DNA from: an uncultured Bacilli bacterium
GTDB taxonomy: Bacteria; Bacillota_I; Bacilli_A; RF39; UBA660
Assembly (NCBI GenBank): GCA_934102335.1
Contig: CAKOSP010000002.1
Span: forward strand, 62,001 to 126,000
Reading direction: 5' to 3'
DNA length: 64,000 nt
A program made the position numbers and the translations under genes. Below are positions 18,638 through 27,688 of the stretch, one piece after another. Within the stretch, counting starts at the first letter, position 1. Each line of letters opens with the position of its first letter. The notes beneath the pieces were generated by a model. That model saw only the letters and a program-made list of their open reading frames with translations, was not told where the DNA came from and did not search any database.

Positions 18638-19219
18638 TTAAATATCAAATACCTTACTTACAATTTTGCTTAATATAAAGGCTATAGTAATCATTATTAA
18701 AACCTTTATGATAATTATGGGATTTTGAACACTTTCGACTAAACTTGTTCCTATAAATCCCCAGAAATAAACTAAAAATATCTTACCTATCAATAATGAG
18801 TATAAATATTTTTTTATGTCCATATTTATTAAACCTGCCGCTATGTTTACTGCAAAGGCTGGTGTAAAGGGAATGGCAAGTACAACTGCTATTTGTGTCA
18901 AATTCATATTAGATAATTTTTTCATTATTTTATCTATGTTAGGATGCTTTTCACACATTTTCTTTACACTTTTTTTTGATATTTTTTTTACTAAAAAATA
19001 TGAAAGTAAGCACCCTATTACTGTACATATCCAAGAAATTATAAAACCTATAATGTGTCCAAAAGCTAAAAAATTAACGGTTATAAAAACAAATAATGGT
19101 AAAATTGGAATTATTGATTCAATAATTATCAAGAAACATGCTAAAATAGGAGCAAATGCTCCCATTGAATTTAAGGTTGTACTAATCCAGTTATTTACTA
19201 TATTTGCTAATTCAGTCAT
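18638..19219 (-). CDS. DedA/VTT-family membrane protein, apparently leaderless
   Basis: About 193 residues with several membrane helices and the VTT (SNARE-associated, TVP38/TMEM64) layout: a re-entrant ESIIPILPLFVFITVNFLAFG segment and AIPFTPAFAVNIAAGLINM in the middle. The family is linked to lipid scrambling and membrane homeostasis. I place the start at ATG 19219 (MTELAN): a TATAAT lies only 7 bases upstream and no ribosome site is visible, so the mRNA probably begins at the start codon. A longer frame to 19237 would run through the promoter. Confidence 0.82.
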   Translation of the reverse strand: MTELANIVNNWISTTLNSMGAFAPILACFLIIIESIIPILPLFVFITVNFLAFGHIIGFIISWICTVIGCLLSYFLVKKISKKSVKKMCEKHPNIDKIMKKLSNMNLTQIAVVLAIPFTPAFAVNIAAGLINMDIKKYLYSLLIGKIFLVYFWGFIGTSLVESVQNPIIIIKVLIMITIAFILSKIVSKVFDI

Positions 19220-19226
19220 ATATATT

Positions 19227-19255
19227 ATTATAACCAAATATATATTTAATTACAA
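19227..19255 (-). promoter_or_regulatory. Promoter giving a leaderless transcript of the VTT gene
   Basis: TTGTAA, 17 bases, TATAAT, then 7 bases to the ATG at 19219. Confidence 0.6.
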
Positions 19256-19260
19256 TTAAA

Positions 19261-19515
19261 TTAATTAATAATCTTAGTAACATCATATCCTAGAAAATTT
19301 AAATACCTGACTGTTTTATCACTAAGTACTCCTTTTTCACACATTATATAGTATTTCTTACTTTTATCTAAATAATTAGTTGGATTATACATAAGTCTTT
19401 CGTAATATATATTTATGGCATCTTTATGATGGTGTTTTAGATAATCTATGGGATTTCTAACATCTATTAATATTCCCATACTATAATTATAATTATTTAT
19501 ATTTAATGTTTTCAT
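19261..19515 (-). CDS. Rhodanese-like domain protein
   Basis: A single rhodanese domain of about 84 residues: LIDVRNPIDYLKHHHKDAINI (CDC25 motif-like DVR...H..AIN) and the active-site loop YIMCEKGVLSDK with Cys in the expected position (CxxGxxS). Rhodanese domains transfer sulfane sulfur. Start taken at ATG 19515 (MKTLN); the longer frame adds only three residues. Between the VirD4 terminator and the VTT gene. The loop has Val where many active rhodaneses have Arg, so activity is uncertain. Confidence 0.8.
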   Translation of the reverse strand: MKTLNINNYNYSMGILIDVRNPIDYLKHHHKDAINIYYERLMYNPTNYLDKSKKYYIMCEKGVLSDKTVRYLNFLGYDVTKIIN

Positions 19516-19558
19516 ATAAATCACTATTGTAATTTATGAAAAAAAATTAAAATTGTCA

Positions 19559-19588
19559 CAAAAAAAGTTTTATATTCCTATAAAACTT
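19559..19588 (-). terminator. Terminator at the end of the T4SS-like operon
   Basis: Minus strand: AAGTTTTATA-GGAA-TATAAAACTT then six or more T, right after the VirD4-like stop codon. Confidence 0.85.
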
Positions 19589-21822
19589 TATTCGTCATCA
19601 TCGTCAAAAAAATCGTCATAATATTCATCATCTGATACAACATTTTCATTTACAATGACAGAATCATCATCTACATTTATATTAACATTTTTATCTGGTT
19701 GTATTTCTGTATCAGGTATATTTATCATTTCATCCTCTTTAATTGGCAAATCTTTTTCTTCATCATCTTCATCGTCAATTAACGGTTGTAAAAATGGATT
19801 TTCTTCATCATCAAATAAGACTTTTTTCTTTGGAGCCATTACCGTAGGTGTTTTTTCTTCTGAAATTTTGTTCTTTTCTTGTTCTTTTTTCTCTTCTTCG
19901 TCTAATTCTTGTAGCTTTTTATCTATATCAGCCATCATTTTATCTATATCAGATTCAGAAATTCCCGGTCCAGAACTACCTCCAAATGGATTAGAAGGTC
20001 TTTGAGAAAAAGGATTTGGCATTCCACCACCAAATGGATTAAATCCGCCTGGCATAGAACCTAGCATACCACCTGGTTGTACTCCAGCATCCATGGCTTG
20101 CTTTTTCTTTTCTTCTGTTACATATTTTTTTAAGTCAAATAAAGCTATCTGTTTCGGTTTTCTATCTGGATATTCGGCAATATTAAACTTTCTTCCCCAA
20201 TTCATCTTAAAATATGGCTCTAATTGAGTTTTAAATGGATTCATTCTTAAACGAATTATTATTGCTTGGAAAAGTTTAAGTTTTTGTAAATCTGATACTG
20301 TAACAAGTGGAGTTGATGCTGTCTTATCCTTTTCTTTAGATTTAACCTCACCACACATTTTGCTTATTTCTTCTAAGGCTTTTAATTCAGTGGAAATTAA
20401 ATATACTAAGTTTCCACAGTTTCCTTTAATAACCTCAGCAACTTGTTCACCATAAACTTCATTTAGCTGAGCAAAGTTTTGAATAATAAATGTAAATCTA
20501 ATTAATCTACTTCTAGCGGCAGAAATCATTGAATCCACATCTTTTAATGGTGGCATGTTTGCAAATTCATCAAGGATAAAGTTTGTTCTTTGAGGTAATT
20601 TACCACCATTTTCTTGAGCTACATCTATAAGTGTTTCATAACATTGTTTAATAAATATTGTCATTAATGAGTGATATGTTTTCTTTTCATCGTGAATAAT
20701 CATGAATACTGCTGTCTTTTTCTTACCAATATCTCTCATATCAAAATCACTATGTGATAACATTTCACTTAAGTTTTCTCTTGATGCAAATAATCTAATT
20801 TTTTGTCTAAATGTTGATAAGATACCACCTTTAGTATCACTTGGAGCATTAATAGTATTTGATGCAAATACATAAGCACTTGAAGATTCGCCTTTTAGTT
20901 TGAAATACTCTTGAATAAAAGTACCCATAGCGTATCTTTCTTCGCCTACTGTGGACATATAATTAATACTGTTTAAGTTTACTTCATCTTCTTTAGCATC
21001 CATGAAAAGTCCTAATGCTAAACCAGAAAAATAGTCTCCAGCACTTTTTTGCCAGAAAGCAGAGTCTCCGCCTTCTGATTTATCATATAAAATATTTAAA
21101 GCTACGTCATCTAATAATTCTGTGGCTTTATCAGTATTTCCATCTTTAAAATATCTATATGGTAAAGTTAATGGATTCCAAGCATTTCCATGACTTGGTT
21201 CACGGAAATTTAATACTACTATATTGTAACCCTTTTCTTTTAAATAATCCGCTGAGTTACGGTATATTTCACCTTTTGGGTCAGTTATAATCATAGATTC
21301 GCCGTGTCTTGTTAATAAATTTACCATTGGTTGAACTATAGTCTGAGTTTTACCTGATCCAGTTGATCCTATAACTAAATTATGTGATTCACCATCGTCT
21401 ACATAAAACTCTTTGCTGTTACTAATAAGGGGAATTCCAGCAGCTTTTAAATCCTCTTGTAAAGGCGTAACTCTTTCAACATTTTTTGATTCTTTAATTT
21501 CTTTTTCAGTTGCCCATCTTGAATATCCATCACTTGATTTTTCGGCAATTTTAATTCCAAATATTCTTCCATCTTTAGACTTATCTTTATCAAAGATATA
21601 ATTTGATACACTTGTAAAAACCACTATTAAAGCAATTACAAATAATAAAAGTGTTGGGCCTAAATATGGAGGTATAAAAGCTTTAAATGGTAATAATCCA
21701 TAAAAAGTACCATCGTTAGCTAAAGATGAAAAGTTTAGTACTGCTATTGCACATAGATATAAGAGCAATATACAATATAATACAAATAATAAAAAGTCTT
21801 TTTTTTCTACTTTAAATTTCAT
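19588..21822 (-). CDS. VirD4/TraG-type coupling ATPase
   Basis: 744 residues with N-terminal membrane helices (two hydrophobic segments within residues 10-70), a Walker A VIGSTGSGKTQT (about 150), a Walker B NFILDEFANMPP (about 412) and the conserved ISAARSRLIRF after it; these define the VirD4/TraG T4SS coupling protein that recruits substrates and drives their export. The C-terminus (about 590-744) is a low-complexity Gly/Pro/Met segment and a very acidic tail that may bind substrates or other components (inference). Ribosome site GGAGG. It is last in the T4SS-like operon; no relaxase gene is present. Confidence 0.92.
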   Translation of the reverse strand: MKFKVEKKDFLLFVLYCILLLYLCAIAVLNFSSLANDGTFYGLLPFKAFIPPYLGPTLLLFVIALIVVFTSVSNYIFDKDKSKDGRIFGIKIAEKSSDGYSRWATEKEIKESKNVERVTPLQEDLKAAGIPLISNSKEFYVDDGESHNLVIGSTGSGKTQTIVQPMVNLLTRHGESMIITDPKGEIYRNSADYLKEKGYNIVVLNFREPSHGNAWNPLTLPYRYFKDGNTDKATELLDDVALNILYDKSEGGDSAFWQKSAGDYFSGLALGLFMDAKEDEVNLNSINYMSTVGEERYAMGTFIQEYFKLKGESSSAYVFASNTINAPSDTKGGILSTFRQKIRLFASRENLSEMLSHSDFDMRDIGKKKTAVFMIIHDEKKTYHSLMTIFIKQCYETLIDVAQENGGKLPQRTNFILDEFANMPPLKDVDSMISAARSRLIRFTFIIQNFAQLNEVYGEQVAEVIKGNCGNLVYLISTELKALEEISKMCGEVKSKEKDKTASTPLVTVSDLQKLKLFQAIIIRLRMNPFKTQLEPYFKMNWGRKFNIAEYPDRKPKQIALFDLKKYVTEEKKKQAMDAGVQPGGMLGSMPGGFNPFGGGMPNPFSQRPSNPFGGSSGPGISESDIDKMMADIDKKLQELDEEEKKEQEKNKISEEKTPTVMAPKKKVLFDDEENPFLQPLIDDEDDEEKDLPIKEDEMINIPDTEIQPDKNVNINVDDDSVIVNENVVSDDEYYDDFFDDDDE

Positions 21823-21872
21823 TTTTCCTCCAAAACTAGACTTATTATACTACATAATAAAATATTTTTACA

Positions 21873-22679
21873 TTATAATTTTCTTTTTTTTATTTTTATA
21901 ACTATGAAAATTATAATTGAAAATACTATGTAAGCAATAAGCATTATTAATCCCTTATGTTGATTTACAAATTTTTGAAATTCAGTTTCTTCATTTGTTA
22001 CATTTTCATTTGGCTTTTGATTATCATCTGGTTCTTCAGATGGCTTAGTATTATCATCAATATTATCGGAAGTTATTTTATCTCCAGATATTGTTTTATT
22101 ATTATCTAATTTATAATAAATTGTAATTTTTTTGTCAGTATAATTAGTTGAATTTATAATCCAAGTATATGTATTATCACTTATATAATCCGCATTATTA
22201 TAAACGACTTCATTAGCAATATTAATGTTCACTCTTAAAGATTGAAGTTGTTTAAAATTATCAAAACATTTAAATTTGCTTGCCTGTAATTTCATGGTAT
22301 TATTTGATTCAGATATAGTATAGTTTTCAACATTTGATTTAAGCATGTTTGAATCATAATATTTTTGACTTGGAAAATTAAATCCAAAAGTTAGTCCATA
22401 ATTGGAGCCATCGCTATAATCAGTTATTGAATAAACTGCAGTATTTTCTTTAATTTTTACACTATCCATATCGGGAATATCTGAATAATACGCTGGTTTT
22501 TTGTTTTGTTTTATACTCCCAAAACTAGCTTGTAGTGATAAATCAGAATTTGATTCATAAATACTAGTTTTTTCTGCAAATACATTATTTGAAGAACCAA
22601 TAGTTAGATTATAACTTGCACTACATCCAGTTAGTAAAAAGACTGCCAATATAAAAACTATATTTTTTATTTTTCTCAT
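21873..22679 (-). CDS. Lipoprotein with additional C-terminal membrane helix, T4SS locus
   Basis: 268 residues with a lipobox signal (FILAVFLLTGCSAS, Cys about 19), an extracellular domain of about 180 residues, an acidic Pro/Asp/Asn linker and a C-terminal membrane helix (GLIMLIAYIVFSIIIFIVI) with a basic tail. Such double anchoring is unusual. It lies 8 bases after the hydrolase gene and before virD4, so probably a structural component of the secretion apparatus on the outer face of the membrane. The family is not recognised. Confidence 0.8.
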   Translation of the reverse strand: MRKIKNIVFILAVFLLTGCSASYNLTIGSSNNVFAEKTSIYESNSDLSLQASFGSIKQNKKPAYYSDIPDMDSVKIKENTAVYSITDYSDGSNYGLTFGFNFPSQKYYDSNMLKSNVENYTISESNNTMKLQASKFKCFDNFKQLQSLRVNINIANEVVYNNADYISDNTYTWIINSTNYTDKKITIYYKLDNNKTISGDKITSDNIDDNTKPSEEPDDNQKPNENVTNEETEFQKFVNQHKGLIMLIAYIVFSIIIFIVIKIKKRKL

Positions 22680-22687
22680 ATTTTCTC

Positions 22688-24919
22688 CTAATCATCTAAC
22701 AAATATATGTAACATTGAAATACGCTTCCCCAGTTAACTTCTACTTGGTTCCATGGAATTTTTCTAGTTGAAAAACAACCTGAATTATTTAGTTCACAAT
22801 TGTCTTTTCTGGCTTTTTCTTCATTACCGGAATTTGGAAAGAATACATCCCACATATACCAAGAATCGTAACCTATTTCTTTAATATAATAACCAGTACC
22901 AATTCCACCTTCACTTACGGTAATACCTTCATCATCAACCATTTCTACTACAGCAACATGACCATAAGAGTCATTTGCCCAAGAAATTAATGAACCTGGT
23001 TTAGCTTTTTTATAATCGGTAACTTTTTTAAATGTGCCATCGTTAGCTTCAGGAATATCGCAATATTCTCCTCCATTTCTAGAATGAAGTATTTGCTTAT
23101 CACTTCCGGCTAAAGCTAAAATTTCCTCGGCACGATACCTTGCGTACCAAGCACATTCACCCTCTAATGATGGTCTTCCATAATTATCCTTATCTTGAAC
23201 ATAATAATAGGCATTAGTTCTTTGTGGTCTTTTTAGTCTGGCTTTATACCCATTAACATTTACTAAACCATCCACATCAGTTAAAAGTGCTGCACATTCT
23301 GCTTGTCTTTCAACTATTTTTTCTGAATTATAATCATTATATTCGTCTGTTCCATAATTGTAATTTCTACCATAAAATTTTCCTTGATCAGTATAGTCTC
23401 CCGTTACAAATAAGGCCATTTCAGCTTTTCTTCTTGATAAAAGACCTTTGGCTACATTTCCATCTTGAGTGTGGACTGTTTCTTTCATAACATTCCACAT
23501 ACCTTCTAACCCATCATTTTTATAAGCCTCTATAACAGTATAGGCACTGCCTGTATTATATGCATAGTCGGTTAAAGCATCTAATTGGTACTGTGTCAAG
23601 GTAACACCTAAAGAAGTTGCAGCATTTTCTACAGAAGCAGCATAACCTTCCTCAACACTTGTTAATGATAATTCATCTATAACTTTTTGAGGAACACATG
23701 ATCCTTCCATCATATAATATGTTGCTCCATTATATTGAAAATATTTACTCCAATTATTTGTGTCAATTATTGATTTTGATAAAGCACTACCTACAGCATA
23801 ATTAGTGAATCCATGTCCTGCAGTTACTACAGTTTCTCCACCTAATATTGTGGCTAAATAACCTGGCTGATTATCTGTTGTAGTACAAGTATTAGTAGTC
23901 CCTTCAAATGCATAGATAAAATCTAATAAACTTCCTGCTGATGATGTTGCACATAAACCTTTTGAGTATGTATCTTCAGTGTCATCTTCAACCCCAAATA
24001 CTGCCATCATCATACACATAATTATTATGAAAAGGAAAGCAAATCCTACCACATAAGCAGCTACTGCTATAATATATGGATGAGATAATAGAAATTTTTT
24101 GATTTTTCTTTTAACTGCAGCTTTGGCCTTAGCTTTGGCTGCTTCTACAGGATGTAATACTTGGTAAGTTTTTGATTTCGCATTATTAATTTTATTTTGT
24201 AATTGAGCTTGCTTAATTTGAGATAATTTTTTTTGATCATTTTTTTTATCTTCTTTGTTTTTCTCTGTTTTTTGACCATCTGATTGTCCATTGTTGTTTT
24301 CAGATTTTGAATCATTGTTGCCTTGTTCTTTATTTGCCGGTTGCTTATTTTGATCATGTGAAGATTCAGGTGTATTATTATCTTTATTTTCAGATTCTTC
24401 TTTGTCTTTATTTGATGAATCTTCTTCTTTCTTTTTATCATCTTTTTTATCTTTTTCTTCTTCGTTTACAAACCTATTTCCACTTGGACCTGAACTTTGA
24501 TTTAAAGGGGTACCATTTGAACTAGAAGTAGAGCCAGTTTCTTTTTCGATATTAGCATTTTGTGAATTTGAATCTTTATTTTCCTTTTGTTCGTTGTTTC
24601 CATCTTTGCTTTGCTCTGGTGAATTTCCAGATCGATTATTATCAGTATCATTTGAGTCTTTATATTTCCAATCACGTTCAGCTTCTTCTTCGGCTGCTTG
24701 TCTATCTTGAGCTAATTGTTCCTTTTCTTCTTTATAATAATCTTTATTATTTAAGGTTTTTTCAAATTCTTTTTTACCAAATTTCTCATTTGGAACATCG
24801 TCGTTGTAATCTAATCCCTCATCATAAAAAGTGTCTTGAGGTAGTGATTCGTCTAATTGCTCTTCTTCATTTGAAACTGGATTTGTTTCTTCAAGGTTTT
24901 CAATTTTTTCTTTTTCCAT
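22688..24919 (-). CDS. VirB1-like bifunctional peptidoglycan hydrolase (lysozyme + CHAP)
   Basis: About 743 residues: a very long charged low-complexity cytosolic region (about 1-275, Asn/Lys/Glu/Asp), one membrane helix (about 280-310), a lysozyme-like domain (about 325-510: FIYAFEG with the candidate catalytic Glu, TAGHGFT, YQLDALTDYAYNTGSA) resembling GH24 muramidase, and a C-terminal CHAP amidase/endopeptidase (about 575-700) with the Cys motif GECAWYARYRA and the His motif GHVAVVEMV. It would open the wall for the T4SS channel, as VirB1/Orf14-type proteins do. I chose ATG 24919 (GGTGAT upstream) over a GTG five codons earlier. Confidence 0.88.
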   Translation of the reverse strand: MEKEKIENLEETNPVSNEEEQLDESLPQDTFYDEGLDYNDDVPNEKFGKKEFEKTLNNKDYYKEEKEQLAQDRQAAEEEAERDWKYKDSNDTDNNRSGNSPEQSKDGNNEQKENKDSNSQNANIEKETGSTSSSNGTPLNQSSGPSGNRFVNEEEKDKKDDKKKEEDSSNKDKEESENKDNNTPESSHDQNKQPANKEQGNNDSKSENNNGQSDGQKTEKNKEDKKNDQKKLSQIKQAQLQNKINNAKSKTYQVLHPVEAAKAKAKAAVKRKIKKFLLSHPYIIAVAAYVVGFAFLFIIIMCMMMAVFGVEDDTEDTYSKGLCATSSAGSLLDFIYAFEGTTNTCTTTDNQPGYLATILGGETVVTAGHGFTNYAVGSALSKSIIDTNNWSKYFQYNGATYYMMEGSCVPQKVIDELSLTSVEEGYAASVENAATSLGVTLTQYQLDALTDYAYNTGSAYTVIEAYKNDGLEGMWNVMKETVHTQDGNVAKGLLSRRKAEMALFVTGDYTDQGKFYGRNYNYGTDEYNDYNSEKIVERQAECAALLTDVDGLVNVNGYKARLKRPQRTNAYYYVQDKDNYGRPSLEGECAWYARYRAEEILALAGSDKQILHSRNGGEYCDIPEANDGTFKKVTDYKKAKPGSLISWANDSYGHVAVVEMVDDEGITVSEGGIGTGYYIKEIGYDSWYMWDVFFPNSGNEEKARKDNCELNNSGCFSTRKIPWNQVEVNWGSVFQCYIYLLDD

Positions 24920-24945
24920 ACTAATCACCACCACTTACTATTTAA

Positions 24946-24975
24946 ATTATAACATACTTTGTAATGTCACATCAA
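24946..24975 (-). promoter_or_regulatory. Internal promoter before the hydrolase gene
   Basis: TTGATG, 18 bases ending in TGT, TATAAT (extended -10). With the terminator at 24982-25004 it splits the T4SS-like locus into two transcription units. Confidence 0.6.
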
Positions 24976-24981
24976 GGCAAT

Positions 24982-25004
24982 AAAAAAAGGACTATTAAAG
25001 TCCT
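24982..25004 (-). terminator. Terminator after the VirB4-like gene
   Basis: Minus strand: AGGACT-TTAAT-AGTCCT followed by seven T; overlaps the stop region of the VirB4-like gene. Confidence 0.85.
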
Positions 25005-26782
25005 CCACCTGATCCAAATGAATCCAACTCTTCTTGAGTAGCTACCACGTTAATACGCATTCTTCTTGTTCCGCACACAAATAATGCATCACCTTGATTG
25101 TAATATTTAATACTTTCTTTTTCAGCTTCATTTAGGTCTATTAATTTAGATAAATCTTCTACGGCTTGTTTTCTTAAACCCATTACTAAGTAATATGAGG
25201 CATTATCAAAAATAGCTTTTCCGTGCATTATTAAGTTTGGTGCTGCGAAGTCTGTAGGTTGTTGAGTAATTATTATTGTGCCTGTATTATATTTACGTGC
25301 ACGTCTTTGAATTTGAGCTAAGAATTCGGCTCCTAATTCATTGTGAGAAGATAAAAGTGTATGTGCTTCATCTACCATCATACATGTATTTAAATTTTTA
25401 TCTAAACATAGGCTCCATGCATATTTTAATATGTTAAAGAATAGCGCATTTTTGATGTTTTCATCACCATTCATTACTTCTTTTATATTAAAGACAATAA
25501 AATCACTATTAATTTTTATTGTTGTTATTCCATTAAAATAGTATCTTAATTCTTTTGTGAAAGGTCTGATTTTAAGTTCAAGTCTTTCCATTACATCTCT
25601 TTCACGAGTTGCTTCAGTCATCGAAGTTAATCTTCCTTTGATTGTTGCATACAAGTGATCAAATGTTGGATAATCTTTAGAAGTTAATTTTGTAAAATCA
25701 GTATTAAAATCTATTTTAAATCTTTTATAAGTATCTTGTAAAACCTCACTAAACATTTCTAGCACATCTTCTTCAATTGAAGGAGAATAATACTTCATGA
25801 ATGCTTTAAGCTGCTGAATGGTACGTGTTAAAACTGTATAGCCAAGTCCTTGAGAGATTTCTTCTTCATCAGTATCGACAACAACTTCAAGGGGATTAAT
25901 CATTCCAAATTCTCCGCCTTTACCTAAGTCAATAAAATCTCCACCTACATTTTTAGTTATTTCTTCTAACTCACCTTCTGGGTCTATTGCAACAATTTTG
26001 TAACCATTTCTAATGTGGGTTCTTAAAAGTAGTTTTGCAGCGGTTGATTTTCCTGAACCAGATGTACCTAAAATAATTATATTGGCATTATTACGATTAT
26101 TTTCTTTTCTTTCTTGGTATAAGAATTGATTAAATAGTACTACACCACCTGATGAATCTACACCAAGTAAAGTTCCAGTTCCTGGATCTTTAATACTGTC
26201 AAAAACGAAAGGATACATTGCTGCTACAGAAATTGATGGTATTGGTGTTCCAATTCTTTTTTCAATATCTTGAGGTGGGAAAATTGGAAGCATTGATTTT
26301 AATACTTTTTCTTGTTCGAACATCAACGCTACTCTACGCATTCCCATACCTTCTAAGTAACTTCTAACTTGAATCTTTTTAAGTTCTAAATCTTCTTTGT
26401 TATCTCCAGTTATCATGATATGAAGTTGAAAATCAAAAATTCTGGCTTGAGTTGATGCAAGCATTTGAACAAATTGTTCTTGAGATTCATAATCCAAACG
26501 AATCTTTTCTTGCATTGTTTGGTCTTTTTCAGATTGATATCTAGATTTTAAGTCTGCTATTTCTTTGTTAAGCATTTTTCTTAAAACTTCAAAAGGAATA
26601 GGAATGTGTTTAATTGAAACTCTTACGCCAGGTAGATTTATTAAATCAGATAAGTAACCAGGATAAATACTTTTCGGAAAGCCTATAATTGTCCAAATAG
26701 TCGAATATTTGCTTCCTAATCTGAATTCTGTTGCTTTAAATTCCATGCCTTTTGGGGCAACTTCACTTTTAAATATTCCCAT
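24995..26782 (-). CDS. VirB4-like ATPase (TrsE/TraE type)
   Basis: 595 residues from ATG 26782 (MGIFKSEV; AGGTG six bases upstream; a GTG three codons earlier is less likely). Walker A IILGTSGSGKSTAAK (about 238) and Walker B CMMVDEAHTLLS (about 466) followed by the QRRARKYNTGTIIITQQPTDF segment typical of VirB4 ATPases that power assembly of the T4SS channel. The usual N-terminal ~200 residues are encoded by the separate preceding gene, as in staphylococcal TraD/TraE-type systems. One base separates the two genes. Confidence 0.92.
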   Translation of the reverse strand: MGIFKSEVAPKGMEFKATEFRLGSKYSTIWTIIGFPKSIYPGYLSDLINLPGVRVSIKHIPIPFEVLRKMLNKEIADLKSRYQSEKDQTMQEKIRLDYESQEQFVQMLASTQARIFDFQLHIMITGDNKEDLELKKIQVRSYLEGMGMRRVALMFEQEKVLKSMLPIFPPQDIEKRIGTPIPSISVAAMYPFVFDSIKDPGTGTLLGVDSSGGVVLFNQFLYQERKENNRNNANIIILGTSGSGKSTAAKLLLRTHIRNGYKIVAIDPEGELEEITKNVGGDFIDLGKGGEFGMINPLEVVVDTDEEEISQGLGYTVLTRTIQQLKAFMKYYSPSIEEDVLEMFSEVLQDTYKRFKIDFNTDFTKLTSKDYPTFDHLYATIKGRLTSMTEATRERDVMERLELKIRPFTKELRYYFNGITTIKINSDFIVFNIKEVMNGDENIKNALFFNILKYAWSLCLDKNLNTCMMVDEAHTLLSSHNELGAEFLAQIQRRARKYNTGTIIITQQPTDFAAPNLIMHGKAIFDNASYYLVMGLRKQAVEDLSKLIDLNEAEKESIKYYNQGDALFVCGTRRMRINVVATQEELDSFGSGGGL

Positions 26783-26783
26783 A

Positions 26784-27371
26784 CTAAGCACCTACCGTTC
26801 CAAATGTTGATTTCTCACCATCATTTAAAAAATTATCTAAAAGCATTCTTAAATCTTCATTAGAAGCTTGTTGTGATTGTAAACCACAGTTTGCAAGTCC
26901 ACTCATTATATTGTGTAATTTTTTCTGAACTATTTCTAGTCTTTTTTCTTTAAATAATATGTAATATTCTGTATCAACAACATTGTATTCTATACTCATA
27001 AACATATTTGCTTTATTTATATCTTGCATAATTAGTTTTCTTATCTCTGGTGACTGAGTATTGTTATATAAAAGTTGTAATCTTGAAAGATACACATTAA
27101 TATCAACTGGTCTATCAGCAATAATTAACCAAAATTCATAATCAATTGAATTGTAAAAGTTTTGCAAACTATAAATTATATTATTTTGCATGCCTTGTTC
27201 TAATAAGAAAATATTTTTAGGAGTAACTTTTACTCCTGTTACAAATTCCCCAGTTTCAAGTTGAATCATTCCATTAAGTATTTGTCTAATAGGAAGCCAA
27301 TCTTCAGCATACATTGAAGTATTTTGAGTCTGGGCTTCTTTCACATTTGTTTTTTTATCATTTAGTTTCAT
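26784..27371 (-). CDS. VirB4 N-terminal-domain/TrsD-like T4SS protein
   Basis: 195 residues, no membrane helix. The region from EDWLPIRQILNGMIQLETGEFVTGVKVTPKNI through YNSIDYEFWLIIADRPVDI matches the N-terminal membrane-proximal part of VirB4 proteins, here made as a separate polypeptide. It overlaps the PrgI-like gene by 14 bases and ends one base before the VirB4 start, so tight translational coupling and stoichiometric assembly are likely. Comparable to TrsD/TraD of staphylococcal conjugative plasmids by position and length. Confidence 0.82.
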   Translation of the reverse strand: MKLNDKKTNVKEAQTQNTSMYAEDWLPIRQILNGMIQLETGEFVTGVKVTPKNIFLLEQGMQNNIIYSLQNFYNSIDYEFWLIIADRPVDINVYLSRLQLLYNNTQSPEIRKLIMQDINKANMFMSIEYNVVDTEYYILFKEKRLEIVQKKLHNIMSGLANCGLQSQQASNEDLRMLLDNFLNDGEKSTFGTVGA

Positions 27372-27669
27372 CTTCTAAAATACACCAACCTTTCCAATAG
27401 TATCTTCTTCTTTTAGTAAAAAACAATATTACATTCGTTATTAATTGCAACATATTATGGTAATTAGGAACAGGTAATACTAAAAATGTTGCTATTAAAA
27501 GAGGAAGTAACATACCTACCATTAATATAATTGAAGGATTTTTGAAAATTACTAACATAAGCAAAGTAGTTGTAAGTCCTACCAAAAATATTATTAAATC
27601 AATTGGTGTAAGAAATCCCAAAATTAACTGAGATTTCTTAGAATTTGCTGGTATCAAATATTCATTCAT
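27358..27669 (-). CDS. PrgI/VirB3-like T4SS membrane protein
   Basis: 103 residues: MNEYLIPANSKKSQLILGFLTPIDLIIFLVG and a second hydrophobic segment (IILMVGMLLPLLIATFLVL), then YHNMLQLITNVILFF and RRYYWKGW. This is the PrgI/TcpE-type two-helix protein that sits before VirB4 in Gram-positive T4SS loci and corresponds to VirB3. Overlaps the next gene. Confidence 0.88.
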   Translation of the reverse strand: MNEYLIPANSKKSQLILGFLTPIDLIIFLVGLTTTLLMLVIFKNPSIILMVGMLLPLLIATFLVLPVPNYHNMLQLITNVILFFTKRRRYYWKGWCILEDETK

Positions 27670-27688
27670 CCTTTTTATTCACTCTCCT

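Noticed and set aside
24145..24525. Open frames in alternative frames over the hydrolase low-complexity region
   Set aside because: They are shadows of the Asn/Lys-rich coding sequence, lack ribosome sites and have biased composition.
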